A DNA stretch of 64,000 nt from Oerskovia paurometabola (GTDB lineage Bacteria > Actinomycetota > Actinomycetes > Actinomycetales > Cellulomonadaceae). Shown here piece after piece: positions 49,808 to 58,446 of the stretch. The notes under the pieces are model-generated. The model worked only from the letters and a program-made list of their open reading frames with translations, was not told the origin of the DNA and did not search any database. The stretch spans positions 434,001 to 498,000 of the forward strand of contig NZ_JAFBBV010000001.1 in NCBI RefSeq assembly GCF_016907365.1. Direction: 5' to 3'. Each line of letters opens with the position of its first letter. The first letter of the stretch is position 1. Made by a program: the position numbers and the translations under genes.

Positions 49808-50992
49808 ATGACCGTTGACCTGAGGACTGCCGCGGTGCGGGCGGTTGCTGCCGCGGACGATGGGGTCGGGTACTTCGTCGTGGCCGACGGGCGGCTGTTC
49901 CTGACCGACGGGCGCGGTCCGGAGGCGGAGGTCGTGTGCGAGCTGCCGAACATCCGGGAGGAGTGGGAAGGTGGGTACTGGCAGGACAATCCGCTCGAAT
50001 TGCGGCTGTACGTGCACGGACCGTGGGTGTGCGTCACCGAGAACTACGGCGAGCACGCGACATTGGTGAACACCTCCACTGGGCTGGTGCGTGAGTTCTT
50101 CCGGACGTTCGCCCACTACAACCCCCTTCCCTTCTCCGCGGGGTTCTTGGAGCGCGACGGGCGAACCCTGCTGATCGCCCAGACGGGGTTCAACAGGTTG
50201 GACATCTTCGACGCTGAGACCGGAGACCTCTTGACCGACCGTGAGATGTACTCGCGGACGGTCGGTGAGCCGAACGAGGAAGGCGTGTGGAAGGTCGAGA
50301 GCAAGAACTGGTCCTGGTTGCGCACCGGCTCTTTGCATGTTGCTCCGAGCTCTGCCTACTTCCTCTGCGAGGCCTATCAGATGCAGGACACGGTCGGCGT
50401 GTACTCCGTCGACGGCTTTCTGCAAGGCTGGGAGGCCAGCGCGACGCACATCGACGGCCGTGGGATGAGCACTACCAGGCCGCTGACGTTCATCGACGAC
50501 ACCACGTTCGCCATGGCCATGGACGACCTGGTCCTCGGGGAGTTCTTCTGGGACGAGGAGGATCTCGCCGAGCAGGGGTACGAGTACAAGCAGCTCGGCA
50601 TCTTCACGATCCCGTCCCCGCTCCCGGGGAATGGCTGGATCGATCCGGTCGGGGTGGACTGCGACGCGTTCCCCCTCGGCAAGAAGGGTGAGGTCAGGGG
50701 GGAGCTGCACTATGACCCCGTCACCGGCCACCTCGTCGCCCTGAACGCTCACGGCGCGTTCCTCGTCAGGCTCGACGGGAGTGTCGTCGAGCGCCTGCCC
50801 GGCCTCAGCCCTTCCCTCGGGGTGTTCGACGACGGTGAGGGCGAGGGATGGCGATACGCGGCGGACCGCCGCGTGTTCTACCGGTGGCGCGACGGCGTCG
50901 GGATCGAGGAGCGGTCGTTCTCGTGGGCGGGGGCCCCCGACGGGGCGTCTGGCCGACCTGGCCTCGAAGGAGTGGAAACGAATGACCGTTGA
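49808..50992 (+). CDS. Protein of unknown family, tandem paralogue A
   Basis: 394 residues, starts MTVDLRTAAVRAVAAADDG. Many short strands with Trp, Tyr and Asp (VVADGRLFLTDGRGPEAEVV, LYVHGPWVCVTENYG, IFDAETGDLLTDREMYSR, FIDDTTFAMAMDDLVLGEFF) suggest a beta-propeller-like fold, which is inference. No signal peptide, membrane span or catalytic motif recognised. Its last codons overlap the start of paralogue B by 11 bases, so the pair is one transcript and arose by duplication. Confidence 0.75.
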   Translation: MTVDLRTAAVRAVAAADDGVGYFVVADGRLFLTDGRGPEAEVVCELPNIREEWEGGYWQDNPLELRLYVHGPWVCVTENYGEHATLVNTSTGLVREFFRTFAHYNPLPFSAGFLERDGRTLLIAQTGFNRLDIFDAETGDLLTDREMYSRTVGEPNEEGVWKVESKNWSWLRTGSLHVAPSSAYFLCEAYQMQDTVGVYSVDGFLQGWEASATHIDGRGMSTTRPLTFIDDTTFAMAMDDLVLGEFFWDEEDLAEQGYEYKQLGIFTIPSPLPGNGWIDPVGVDCDAFPLGKKGEVRGELHYDPVTGHLVALNAHGAFLVRLDGSVVERLPGLSPSLGVFDDGEGEGWRYAADRRVFYRWRDGVGIEERSFSWAGAPDGASGRPGLEGVETNDR

Positions 50993-52163
50993 CCTGAGAA
51001 CCAGCGCGGTGCGCGCCGTCGCCGCGGCGGACGACGGCCCGGGGTTCTTCGTGGTGGCCGACGGGCGGCTGCTGTCGACGGTCGGGCGCGGGCCGGAGGC
51101 CGAGGTCGTGTGCGAGGTGCCGTGCATCCGGGAGATTCGGGGGCCGGGGTACTGGGAGGGCAGGCCGCTCGAGGTGCTGCTGTACGTGCACGGCTCGTGG
51201 GTGTGGGTCGCCGAGCGGTTCGGCGAGAACGCGACACTCGTGAACACCGTCACCGGGCTGGTGCGGGAGCACAGCCGGGTGCTCGACGACGGCTACCCGG
51301 AGCACTCCGTCGGGTTCGTGGAGCGTGAGGGGCGCACCTTGCTGATCGCGCCGACTGCGTGGAACCGGCTGGACGTCTTCGACGTCGAATCGGGGGAGCT
51401 CCTGACCGATCGGGAGATGTACCGCCGGGGCGTCGGTGACCGGAACGCTCCGGGCGGGTGGGAGATCGAGGAGGAGAACTGGTCCTGGTTGGCGGTCTCG
51501 TCGCCACTCGTCTCACCGGACTCGCGGCACTTCCTCTGCCAATCCGACAACTACGACATGCCAGACCCCCAGGTGCAGATCTACACGGTCGAGGAATTCC
51601 TCACCGACTGGGGCGCCAGCGGTGCCCACGCCGAGGGCGGCATGAGCGGGTTCAACAGGTCGATCGCGTTCATCGACGACGCCACGTTCGCCATGGCCAT
51701 GGACGACCGGGTCCTCGGGGGGTTCTTCTTCGACGAGGAGGACGTCGCCGAGCAGGGGTACGAGTACAAGCAGCTCGGTATCTTCACGATCCCCTCCCCG
51801 CTCACCAGGGACGGCGAGAAACGCTGGATCGATCCGGTCGCGGTGGATTGCGACGTGTTCCCCCTCGACGAGCACGGCGAGGTTCGCGGTGAGCTGCACT
51901 ACGACAAGGCGACGGGGCACCTCGTGGCCCTGAACGCGAACGGGGCGTCCCTCGTCCGGCTTGACGGGAGCGTCGTCGAGCACCTGCCAGAGACCAGGTT
52001 CGAGCTCGGGGGCGTTGTCGAGGAATTCACGACCGGTGCCAAGGCCACCGTGTGGCAGTACTCGACCGACCGTCGCCTGTTCTACCGCTGGCGCGACGGC
52101 GTCGGGATCGAGGAGTGCTCGTTCTCGTGGGCGGGGGCTCTCGACGGGGCTCAGCCCGGCTGA
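50982..52163 (+). CDS. Protein of unknown family, tandem paralogue B
   Basis: 393 residues, starts MTVDLRTSAVRAVAAADDGP. Aligns with paralogue A along its whole length: shared blocks include GRGPEAEVVCE, ATLVNT, TGLVRE, FIDDATFAMAMDD, EQGYEYKQLGIFTIPSPL and the C-terminal FYRWRDGVGIEE-FSWAGA. About 60 percent identical by eye. The differences cluster in loops, as expected for old duplicates kept under selection. AAGGAG upstream of ATG. Possibly stress or immunity-type proteins, but nothing in the sequence proves a role. Confidence 0.75.
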   Translation: MTVDLRTSAVRAVAAADDGPGFFVVADGRLLSTVGRGPEAEVVCEVPCIREIRGPGYWEGRPLEVLLYVHGSWVWVAERFGENATLVNTVTGLVREHSRVLDDGYPEHSVGFVEREGRTLLIAPTAWNRLDVFDVESGELLTDREMYRRGVGDRNAPGGWEIEEENWSWLAVSSPLVSPDSRHFLCQSDNYDMPDPQVQIYTVEEFLTDWGASGAHAEGGMSGFNRSIAFIDDATFAMAMDDRVLGGFFFDEEDVAEQGYEYKQLGIFTIPSPLTRDGEKRWIDPVAVDCDVFPLDEHGEVRGELHYDKATGHLVALNANGASLVRLDGSVVEHLPETRFELGGVVEEFTTGAKATVWQYSTDRRLFYRWRDGVGIEECSFSWAGALDGAQPG

Positions 52164-52180
52164 CGCAGGAGCGGCCCCGC

Positions 52181-52215
52181 GGCCCGACGGCGGAGGTGCG
52201 CTCCGCCGTCGGGCC
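52181..52215. terminator. Convergent hairpin built from two inverted 11-mer elements
   Basis: Perfect 15-bp stem GGCCCGACGGCGGAG / CTCCGCCGTCGGGCC with a 5-nt loop between paralogue B and gntP. Both arms contain the dispersed 11-mer (52182-52192 and 52204-52214). Confidence 0.85.
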
Positions 52216-52235
52216 TCAGGCCTCAGGGAGGCGCG

Positions 52236-53648
52236 TCAGACGACGAGGCCCAGCAGCAGGATCACGACCAGCGCCACGACGGACAGCACGCACTCCATGA
52301 CGGACCACGTCTTGAACGTCTGGCCCACGGTCATACCGAAGTACTCCTTGATGAGCCAGAAGCCGGCGTCGTTGACGTGGGACAGGAACACCGATCCCGC
52401 GCCGATCGCGAGGACGAGCAGCGCGGCATGCGTGGGCTCGAGGCCCACAGCGAGCGGGGCCATGATCCCGGCGGCCGTGATGGTCGCGACCGTCGCGGAC
52501 CCGGTCGCGACGCGGATGAGGGCAGCGACGAGCCAGCCCGCGAGGAGCGGTGAGAGGTTCGCGTCGGAGATGCCGCTCGCGATGACGTCGCCCACGCCCG
52601 AGTCGACGAGCGTCTGCTTGAACCCGCCACCCGCGCCCACGATGAGCAGGATGCCCGCGATCGGGGCGAAGGACTTGTCGACGAGCGTGCTGATCTCGTC
52701 GAGCGTGCGGCCCATCGCGCTGCCGAACGCCACGAGCGACACGAGCGAGGTGATGAGCAGCGCGACGAGCGGGGTCCCGATGAACTCGAGGCCCTTGCCG
52801 ACGGGCGTGTCGAGGGTGCCGGTCGTCTCGACGACGGTCCGGGCCAGCATGAGGATCACGGGCAGCAGGACCACGGTGACGGCGATCGCGAAGCTCGGGC
52901 GCGGGGCGTCCTGGTCACGCTCGGACACACCCAGGACGGTCGTGGGAGGGGGCAGCTTGACCCACACGGCGAGCGGCTTGGCGAGCAGCGGCCCGGCGAC
53001 GATCACGGTCGGGACCGCGACGAGGAGGCCGAGCCCGAGCGTCAGGCCGAGGTTGGCGCCGAGCGCGTCGATCGCGAGCAGCGGGCCGGGGTGCGGGGGC
53101 ACGAGGCCGTGCAGCGCCGAGAGGCCAGCGAGGGCCGGGATGCCGACGAGGATCGGGGAGACCTTGGACCGGCGGGCCACCATCATCACGACGGGGATGA
53201 GCAGGACGACGCCGACCTCGAAGAACAGCGGGATGCCGATCACGAACGCGATGAGCGCCATGGCCCACGGCAGACGTTGCACGGGCGTGCGCGCGAGGAT
53301 CGTGTCGACGATCTGGTCGGCGCCGCCCGAGTCGATGAGCATCTTGCCGATGATCGCGCCGAGCGCGATGAGGACGCCGACCCCCGCGACGGTCGAGCCG
53401 AGCCCGGCCGAGAAGCTCACGAACGCGCTCACGAAGTCGATGCCCGCGACGATCGCGAGGACCGCCGAGCCGATCATGAGGGACAGGAACGGGTGGAGCT
53501 TGAGCCACACGATCAGGACGATGATCGTCGCGATCCCGACGACCGCCGCGAGGACCAGCTGGGCCGTCCCGGCGTCGGTCGTGGGGGTCTCGGTGGCTGC
53601 GCGCAGGGCGCCCGCGGCGAGCGGGTGCGAGGCGAGGGTGAGCATCAT
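52236..53648 (-). CDS. gntP: Gluconate permease (GntP family)
   Basis: 470 residues, ATG 53648 (or 53645), overlapping the kinase stop (ATGA). 12-14 membrane segments; FVIGIPLFFEVGVVLLIPVV near 140, HGLVPPHPGPLLAIDALGANLG near 182, and AGILLIVGAGGGFKQTLVDSG and HVNDAGFWLIKEYFG near 430 are all signature GntP sequences. Proton-coupled gluconate uptake. Cotranscribed with gluconokinase. Confidence 0.95.
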   Translation of the reverse strand: MMLTLASHPLAAGALRAATETPTTDAGTAQLVLAAVVGIATIIVLIVWLKLHPFLSLMIGSAVLAIVAGIDFVSAFVSFSAGLGSTVAGVGVLIALGAIIGKMLIDSGGADQIVDTILARTPVQRLPWAMALIAFVIGIPLFFEVGVVLLIPVVMMVARRSKVSPILVGIPALAGLSALHGLVPPHPGPLLAIDALGANLGLTLGLGLLVAVPTVIVAGPLLAKPLAVWVKLPPPTTVLGVSERDQDAPRPSFAIAVTVVLLPVILMLARTVVETTGTLDTPVGKGLEFIGTPLVALLITSLVSLVAFGSAMGRTLDEISTLVDKSFAPIAGILLIVGAGGGFKQTLVDSGVGDVIASGISDANLSPLLAGWLVAALIRVATGSATVATITAAGIMAPLAVGLEPTHAALLVLAIGAGSVFLSHVNDAGFWLIKEYFGMTVGQTFKTWSVMECVLSVVALVVILLLGLVV

Positions 53649-54271
53649 CGCTCCTCGGTGTCGGTGTCGGTGTCGGTGCGGGGGTCGCCCGCCAGGTGGC
53701 GGGGCGAGCGGGGGATCGTGGGGTGGGGCAGGGCGCTGGTCGCGAGGATCCGGTCGACGAGCTCCTCGGGCGGGGTGCCGACGTCGAGCGTGATCCCGTC
53801 CTCGTCGTCCGCGAGGGGTTCGAGCGTCGCGAGCTGGGACGGCAGGAGCGACGCCGGCATGAAGTGCCCGCTGCGGTGGGTCATGCGCTCCTCGAGGAGC
53901 TCGGGGCTCCCGGTGAGGTGCACGAACCGCACGCGGCCGTGGGCCGTGCGGAGCAGGTCGCGGTAGGTGCGCTTGAGCGCCGAGCAGGTCACGACGGCGG
54001 AGTCGCCCTCGGCGGCTTGCTCGTCGAGCCAGTCGCGCATCGCCCGGAGCCAGGGCCATCGGTCCTCGTCGGTGAGCGGGGTGCCCGCGCTCATCTTGTC
54101 GATGTTGGCCTGCGGGTGGAACTCGTCGGCCTCGGCGTAGGGGCGGTGCGTGCGCTCGGCGATCAGGGTCGCGACCGTGGTCTTGCCCGATCCTGCGACG
54201 CCCATGATGACGAGGTGCACGGGTTCGGTCTCGCTCCCCGGTGTCGGGGCGGGGCTGACGTCTGTGTCCAT
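53645..54271 (-). CDS. gntK: Gluconokinase
   Basis: 208 residues from ATG 54271 (AAGGAACC upstream). Walker A VIMGVAGSGKTTVA near 23, conserved FHPQANIDKMSAGTPLTDEDRWPWL near 52, and VTCSALKRTYRDLLR near 98, HRSGHFMPASLLPSQLATLEPL near 140: complete GntK. Phosphorylates gluconate to 6-phosphogluconate for the pentose phosphate pathway. The C-terminal DTDTDTE repeat is a short extension. Divergent from gntR. Confidence 0.95.
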   Translation of the reverse strand: MDTDVSPAPTPGSETEPVHLVIMGVAGSGKTTVATLIAERTHRPYAEADEFHPQANIDKMSAGTPLTDEDRWPWLRAMRDWLDEQAAEGDSAVVTCSALKRTYRDLLRTAHGRVRFVHLTGSPELLEERMTHRSGHFMPASLLPSQLATLEPLADDEDGITLDVGTPPEELVDRILATSALPHPTIPRSPRHLAGDPRTDTDTDTEER

Positions 54272-54341
54272 GAGGGGTTCCTTGGCCTGTCGACTGCTGC
54301 GTCGTGCGCGGACCTCTGCGGCCGCTGTTCGAGCATGCATG

Positions 54342-54378
54342 ATTGGTATCACCTTTGGCAAACAATGGTGTGACCAAT
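54342..54378. promoter_or_regulatory. Double GntR-type operator between gntK and gntR
   Basis: Two dyads GGTATCACC (54345-54353) and GGTGTGACC (54367-54375) with centres 22 bases apart, two helical turns, flanked by ATTGGT and ACCAAT so that the whole stretch is itself an imperfect inverted repeat. AT-rich against the background. The FCD-type GntR consensus has this GGT-N3-ACC form. Controls both divergent promoters. Confidence 0.75.
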
Positions 54379-54401
54379 GGCGGACGCCGTAGGCTCGACC
54401 C

Positions 54402-55088
54402 ATGTCCGCGACGGTGCTCCACAGCTCGGTGACCGACGTCCTCGGTCAGCGCATCACCGCAGGTCACCTCCCCGCGGGCAGCACGCTGACCCTCGACGGG
54501 ATCGGCACCGAGTTCGGCGTCTCCCGCACGGTGACCCGCGAGACCATGCGCCAGCTTGAAGCGCTCGGCCTCGTGCGCTCGGGCCGACGCATCGGCCTCG
54601 TCGTCCTCCCCGAGCAGGACTGGAACGTCTACGACGCCCGCATCATCCGCTGGCGCCTCGCCGGACCCGGCCGCGACGCCCAGCTCAGGTCCCTCACGGA
54701 GCTGCGCTGCGCCGTCGAACCCCTCGCCGCGGCCGGCGCCGCCCGGCACGCGACCCCCGAGGCCCGCACCGAGGCCGTCGAGCTCGCCGCGCGCATGCGC
54801 GAGCTCGGCGAGGCCGGGCACCTCGAGGAGTTCCTCCAGCTCGACATCCGCCTGCACGCCCTGCTCCTGCGCTCGTGCGGCAACGAGATGTTCGCGGCGC
54901 TCACCGAGGTCGTCGGCGAGGTCCTCGCCGGGCGCACGCACCTGGGCCTCATGCCGCAGGCGCCCGTCGCCGAGGCCCTCGACGAGCACGAGGCCGTCGC
55001 CCGCGCCGTCGCGGCGGGAGACCCCGTCGAGGCCGAGCGCGCCATGGCGGCGCTCGTGGGCGAGGTCCGGGCGGCGCTCGCGGAGTGA
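54402..55088 (+). CDS. gntR: GntR-family (FadR/FCD) regulator of gluconate genes
   Basis: 228 residues. N-terminal winged helix LHSSVTDVLGQRITAGHLPAG, FGVSRTVTRETMRQLEALGLV (about 8-60), then the helical FCD ligand domain with metal-type His/Asp residues (DIRLHALLLRSCGN near 150 and HEAVARAV near 200). FCD regulators bind acid ligands such as gluconate. Divergent from gntK-gntP and therefore probably their repressor. Confidence 0.9.
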   Translation: MSATVLHSSVTDVLGQRITAGHLPAGSTLTLDGIGTEFGVSRTVTRETMRQLEALGLVRSGRRIGLVVLPEQDWNVYDARIIRWRLAGPGRDAQLRSLTELRCAVEPLAAAGAARHATPEARTEAVELAARMRELGEAGHLEEFLQLDIRLHALLLRSCGNEMFAALTEVVGEVLAGRTHLGLMPQAPVAEALDEHEAVARAVAAGDPVEAERAMAALVGEVRAALAE

Positions 55089-55216
55089 ACCGGGCGACCG
55101 CGGGCCGTCGCCCGGACGGCCCGACGGCGTCGGGCACCGCGCGCGGAGGACCCACCTCCTGAGACGGTCGCCCCGGGAGACGGTTTTCTGGCCGGTGCGA
55201 GGTAGCCTCGTCGGTC

Positions 55217-56578
55217 GTGCCCCGCCTCGACGGCATCCTTGCCGACACGACCCCGCTCCGCGTCTCCCCGCCCTTCCGCCGGCTGTGGTGGGGGCTCGGG
55301 ATCTCCAACCTCGGCTCCCAGCTCACGGTCGTCGCCGTGGGTCTGCAGGTCTACGCGCTCACGGGCTCGACGCTCGCGGTCGGCGTGCTCGGGATCTTCG
55401 CGCTCGTGCCCCTCGTGGCGCTCGGCCTGTACGGGGGCGCGCTCGTCGACGCGTACGACCGCCGCAAGGTCGCACTCCTCGCGTCGTGGGCGCTGTGGGT
55501 CGTCACGGGGCTGCTCGCGCTCCAGGCGTGGCTCGACGTCGGGTCGGTCGGGGTCCTGTACGGGCTCGTCGCGCTCCAGTCCGCGGCGTTCGCGATCAAC
55601 AACCCCGCACGCTCGGCGATCATCCCGCGCCTGGTCGAGCCCCGGCTGCTGCCCGCCGCGAACGCGCTCCAGACGATCTCGTGGAGCATCGCGCTGACCG
55701 TCGGACCGCTGCTCGGGGCGTTCCTCGTGGCGCTGTGGGGGTACGGGATCGCGTACACGATCGACGCGGTGCTGTTCGCGGCGGCGCTGTGGGCCGTGTG
55801 GCGGCTGCCGTCGATCCCGCCGGTCCTCACGAGCGACGTGTCGGAACCAGCGAGCACTCCGGGCCACGGTGGTCCTGACAACCCTGCGGGGGATGGAGCG
55901 ACGCCCCGCCGCAAGGTCGTCGGCATCAGCTCGGTGGTCGACGGCCTGCGCTACCTCGCGACCCGGCCCAACGTCCGCACGACCTTCCTGGTCGACCTCG
56001 CCGCGATGATCCTCGCGTTCCCGCGCGTGCTGCTGCCCGCGGTCGGCGTCCTGTTCATCGGGGGCGGCGAGACCACGACGGGCGTCCTGAGCGCGGCCTT
56101 CGCGGTCGGTGCGGTGCTCGCCGGGGTGTTCTCCGGGGCCCTGTCGCGCGTGCGTTGGCAAGGGCTCGTGATCGCGTGGGCCATCACGGCGTGGGGCCTG
56201 TCGATCGCGGCGTTCGGCGCGGTGCTCCTCGTCGTCGGGCGGACTGAACCCTCGCAGGTGCTCGTCGGCGGGCTCGTCGCGGCGTGCGTCGCGCTCGCCC
56301 TGGCCGGAGCGTCCGACGCCGTGAGCGCGGTCTTCCGCCAGACGATCCTGCAGACCGCGACCCCCGACGACATGCGCGGCCGCCTCCAGGGGGTCTTCAT
56401 CGTGGTCGTCGCGGGCGGCCCCCGGCTGGGCGAGGTCGTGCTCGGTGCGCAGGCGAGCTGGTTCGGCGAGGCGTGGGCCGCGGTCGCGGGAGGCCTGGCC
56501 TGCATCGTCGTGGTGTGGCTCATCCTGCGCGCGCAGCCGCGCTTCCTCAAGTACGACGCGCTGCACCCCGAGCCGTAG
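55217..56578 (+). CDS. MFS exporter (EntS/DHA3-like)
   Basis: 453 residues, GTG start. About 12 membrane segments; RRLWWGLGISNLGSQLTVVAVGLQVYALTGSTLAVG and GLYGGALVDAYDRRKV (loop 2-3 with D-R-R-K) and PARSAIIPRLVEP are typical of the enterobactin exporter EntS family. Central Pro/Gly loop at ~195-225. Could export a siderophore or drug, but no biosynthesis cluster is linked. Last part follows the same pattern, GRLQGVFIVVVAGGPRLGEV. Confidence 0.88.
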   Translation: MPRLDGILADTTPLRVSPPFRRLWWGLGISNLGSQLTVVAVGLQVYALTGSTLAVGVLGIFALVPLVALGLYGGALVDAYDRRKVALLASWALWVVTGLLALQAWLDVGSVGVLYGLVALQSAAFAINNPARSAIIPRLVEPRLLPAANALQTISWSIALTVGPLLGAFLVALWGYGIAYTIDAVLFAAALWAVWRLPSIPPVLTSDVSEPASTPGHGGPDNPAGDGATPRRKVVGISSVVDGLRYLATRPNVRTTFLVDLAAMILAFPRVLLPAVGVLFIGGGETTTGVLSAAFAVGAVLAGVFSGALSRVRWQGLVIAWAITAWGLSIAAFGAVLLVVGRTEPSQVLVGGLVAACVALALAGASDAVSAVFRQTILQTATPDDMRGRLQGVFIVVVAGGPRLGEVVLGAQASWFGEAWAAVAGGLACIVVVWLILRAQPRFLKYDALHPEP

Positions 56579-56862
56579 AGCGGGTCCGTTTCGCCTCTCT
56601 CGCCGGTGCGCCCGTGTCCCCGAGTCCCCATGTGCCCGACGACGTCGCGCCGGACGCGTGGGTCCGCTCACCGAGCGTGCAGCTCGGGCGGTCCCGCACG
56701 CTGAGAGACAGCCCGTACTGCACTCTCGGCGTGATGGCGGCGACGTCGACCCTCCGACGCCGCACGTGACCTGCTGCGTGACCCTCACCACGGTCGCTCA
56801 CCGCGCGACCACGCCCTCTCCTCACTATCGTCAAAGGACAACCTGACACGGAGGGGGTCGTC

Positions 56863-58350
56863 ATGACCAGCAACGACGCGGGAGCGGCTGGGGACGCACA
56901 GGCCCAGGCCAGGGCCAAGCGGCTGAACAAGAAGGTCGTCGGGATCAGCCTGGCCGCCGCACTGGGTGGCTTCCTGTTCGGGTTCGACACGGCCGTGATC
57001 AACGGGGCCGTCGACTCGCTGTCCGAGACGTTCGAGCTGAACGCGGCGATCACCGGCTTCGCGGTGTCGTCGGCGCTCATCGGCTGCGCGGTGGGTGCCT
57101 GGTTCGCAGGGCCGGTCGCGAACAAGATCGGCCGCATCAAGGTGATGCTCATCGCGTCGGCACTGTTCTTCGTGTCGGCGTTCGGTTCGGGTCTCGCGTT
57201 CTCGGTGGTCGACCTGATCATCTGGCGCGTGGTCGGGGGTCTGGGTATCGGTGCGGCGTCGGTCATCGCTCCCGCGTACATCGCCGAGGTGTCCCCGGCG
57301 CGCATCCGCGGCCGGCTGGGCTCTCTGCAGCAGCTCGCGATCGTGACCGGTATCTTCGCCTCGCTCCTCACGGACGCCGCGCTGGCGGGGGCCGCGGGTG
57401 GCGCGTCGAACGTGCTGTGGCTGGGTCAGGAGGCGTGGCGCTGGATGTTCATGGCCGCGGCCGTCCCGGCGGTCGCGTACGGTCTGTTCGCGCTGCGCAT
57501 CCCCGAGTCTCCCCGCTACCTGGTGGCGAAGGGCGAGACGAAGAAGGCCGCCGAGGTCCTGCGCGAGTTCACGGGGGTCCAGGACGTCGACCACAAGATC
57601 GCGGACATCGAGAACTCTCTCAAGTCGGACACGAAGGCGTCGATCAAGGACCTGCGGGGCAAGCGCCTGGGGCTCAAGCCGATCGTCTGGGTCGGCATCC
57701 TGCTCTCGGTCTTCCAGCAGTTCGTCGGCATCAACGTGATCTTCTACTACTCGACGACGCTGTGGCGGTCGGTCGGGTTCTCCGAGGACGACGCGCTCCT
57801 GACCTCTGTCATCACGTCGGTTACGAACATCGTCGTGACGATCGTGGCGATCCTCCTGATCGACCGGATCGGCCGCCGCATCCTGCTCCTCGCGGGGTCG
57901 ACGGGCATGTTCGTCTCGCTCGGCATGATGGCCATCGCGTTCACGCAGGCCACGATGACCACGGCCTCCGACGGTACGTCCACGGCCTCGCTCGACGGCG
58001 CCTGGGCCACGGTCGCGCTCATCGCGGCCAACGCGTTCGTGGTGTTCTTCGGGGCGTCGTGGGGGCCGGTCGTCTGGGTGCTGCTGGGGGAGATGTTCCC
58101 CAACCGCATCCGGGCGAGCGCGCTCGCGGTCGCTGCCGCCGCGCAGTGGGTCGCGAACTTCGCGATCTCGACGACGTTCCCCGTGCTGGCCGACATCGGC
58201 CTGAGCTTCGCGTACGCGTTCTACGCGTTCTTCGCGCTGCTGTCGCTGTTCTTCGTCTTCTACAAGATCCCCGAGACGCGCGGCAAGGAGCTCGAGGACA
58301 TGCGCGACGACTTCGTCATCAAGCGCGGGCACATCGTCGAGTCGGCCTGA
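56863..58350 (+). CDS. MFS sugar porter (XylE/AraE/GlcP type)
   Basis: 495 residues, GGAGGGGG upstream of ATG. Sugar-porter signatures: GGFLFGFDTAVINGA near 27, GRIKVM, RVVGGLGIGAASVIAPAYIAEVSPARIRG (R-G-x-G-x-G near 120-150), IPESPRYLVAKG near 220, QQFVGINVIFYYS near 287, and PETRGKELEDM at the end. Proton-sugar symporter; sugar not predictable. Ends at a 29-bp hairpin. Confidence 0.94.
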   Translation: MTSNDAGAAGDAQAQARAKRLNKKVVGISLAAALGGFLFGFDTAVINGAVDSLSETFELNAAITGFAVSSALIGCAVGAWFAGPVANKIGRIKVMLIASALFFVSAFGSGLAFSVVDLIIWRVVGGLGIGAASVIAPAYIAEVSPARIRGRLGSLQQLAIVTGIFASLLTDAALAGAAGGASNVLWLGQEAWRWMFMAAAVPAVAYGLFALRIPESPRYLVAKGETKKAAEVLREFTGVQDVDHKIADIENSLKSDTKASIKDLRGKRLGLKPIVWVGILLSVFQQFVGINVIFYYSTTLWRSVGFSEDDALLTSVITSVTNIVVTIVAILLIDRIGRRILLLAGSTGMFVSLGMMAIAFTQATMTTASDGTSTASLDGAWATVALIAANAFVVFFGASWGPVVWVLLGEMFPNRIRASALAVAAAAQWVANFAISTTFPVLADIGLSFAYAFYAFFALLSLFFVFYKIPETRGKELEDMRDDFVIKRGHIVESA

Positions 58351-58367
58351 CGCGCCGTCTCGTCCCT

Positions 58368-58429
58368 GCCGAGAAGTGAGTAGATGCCCCTGAACCCCAC
58401 GGTTCAGGGGCATCTACTCACTTCTCGGC
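58368..58429. terminator. 29-bp perfect hairpin between convergent genes
   Basis: Longest perfect stem in the window: arms begin GCCGAGAAGTGAGTAGATGC and continue CCCTGAACC, loop CCAC, then the exact complement. It lies between the sugar porter and response-regulator stops (18 bases from each). The arm is AT-richer than the surrounding DNA, as in the hairpins at 28494 and 47077. Confidence 0.85.
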
Positions 58430-58446
58430 GGGACGGGGGGCGTGCG

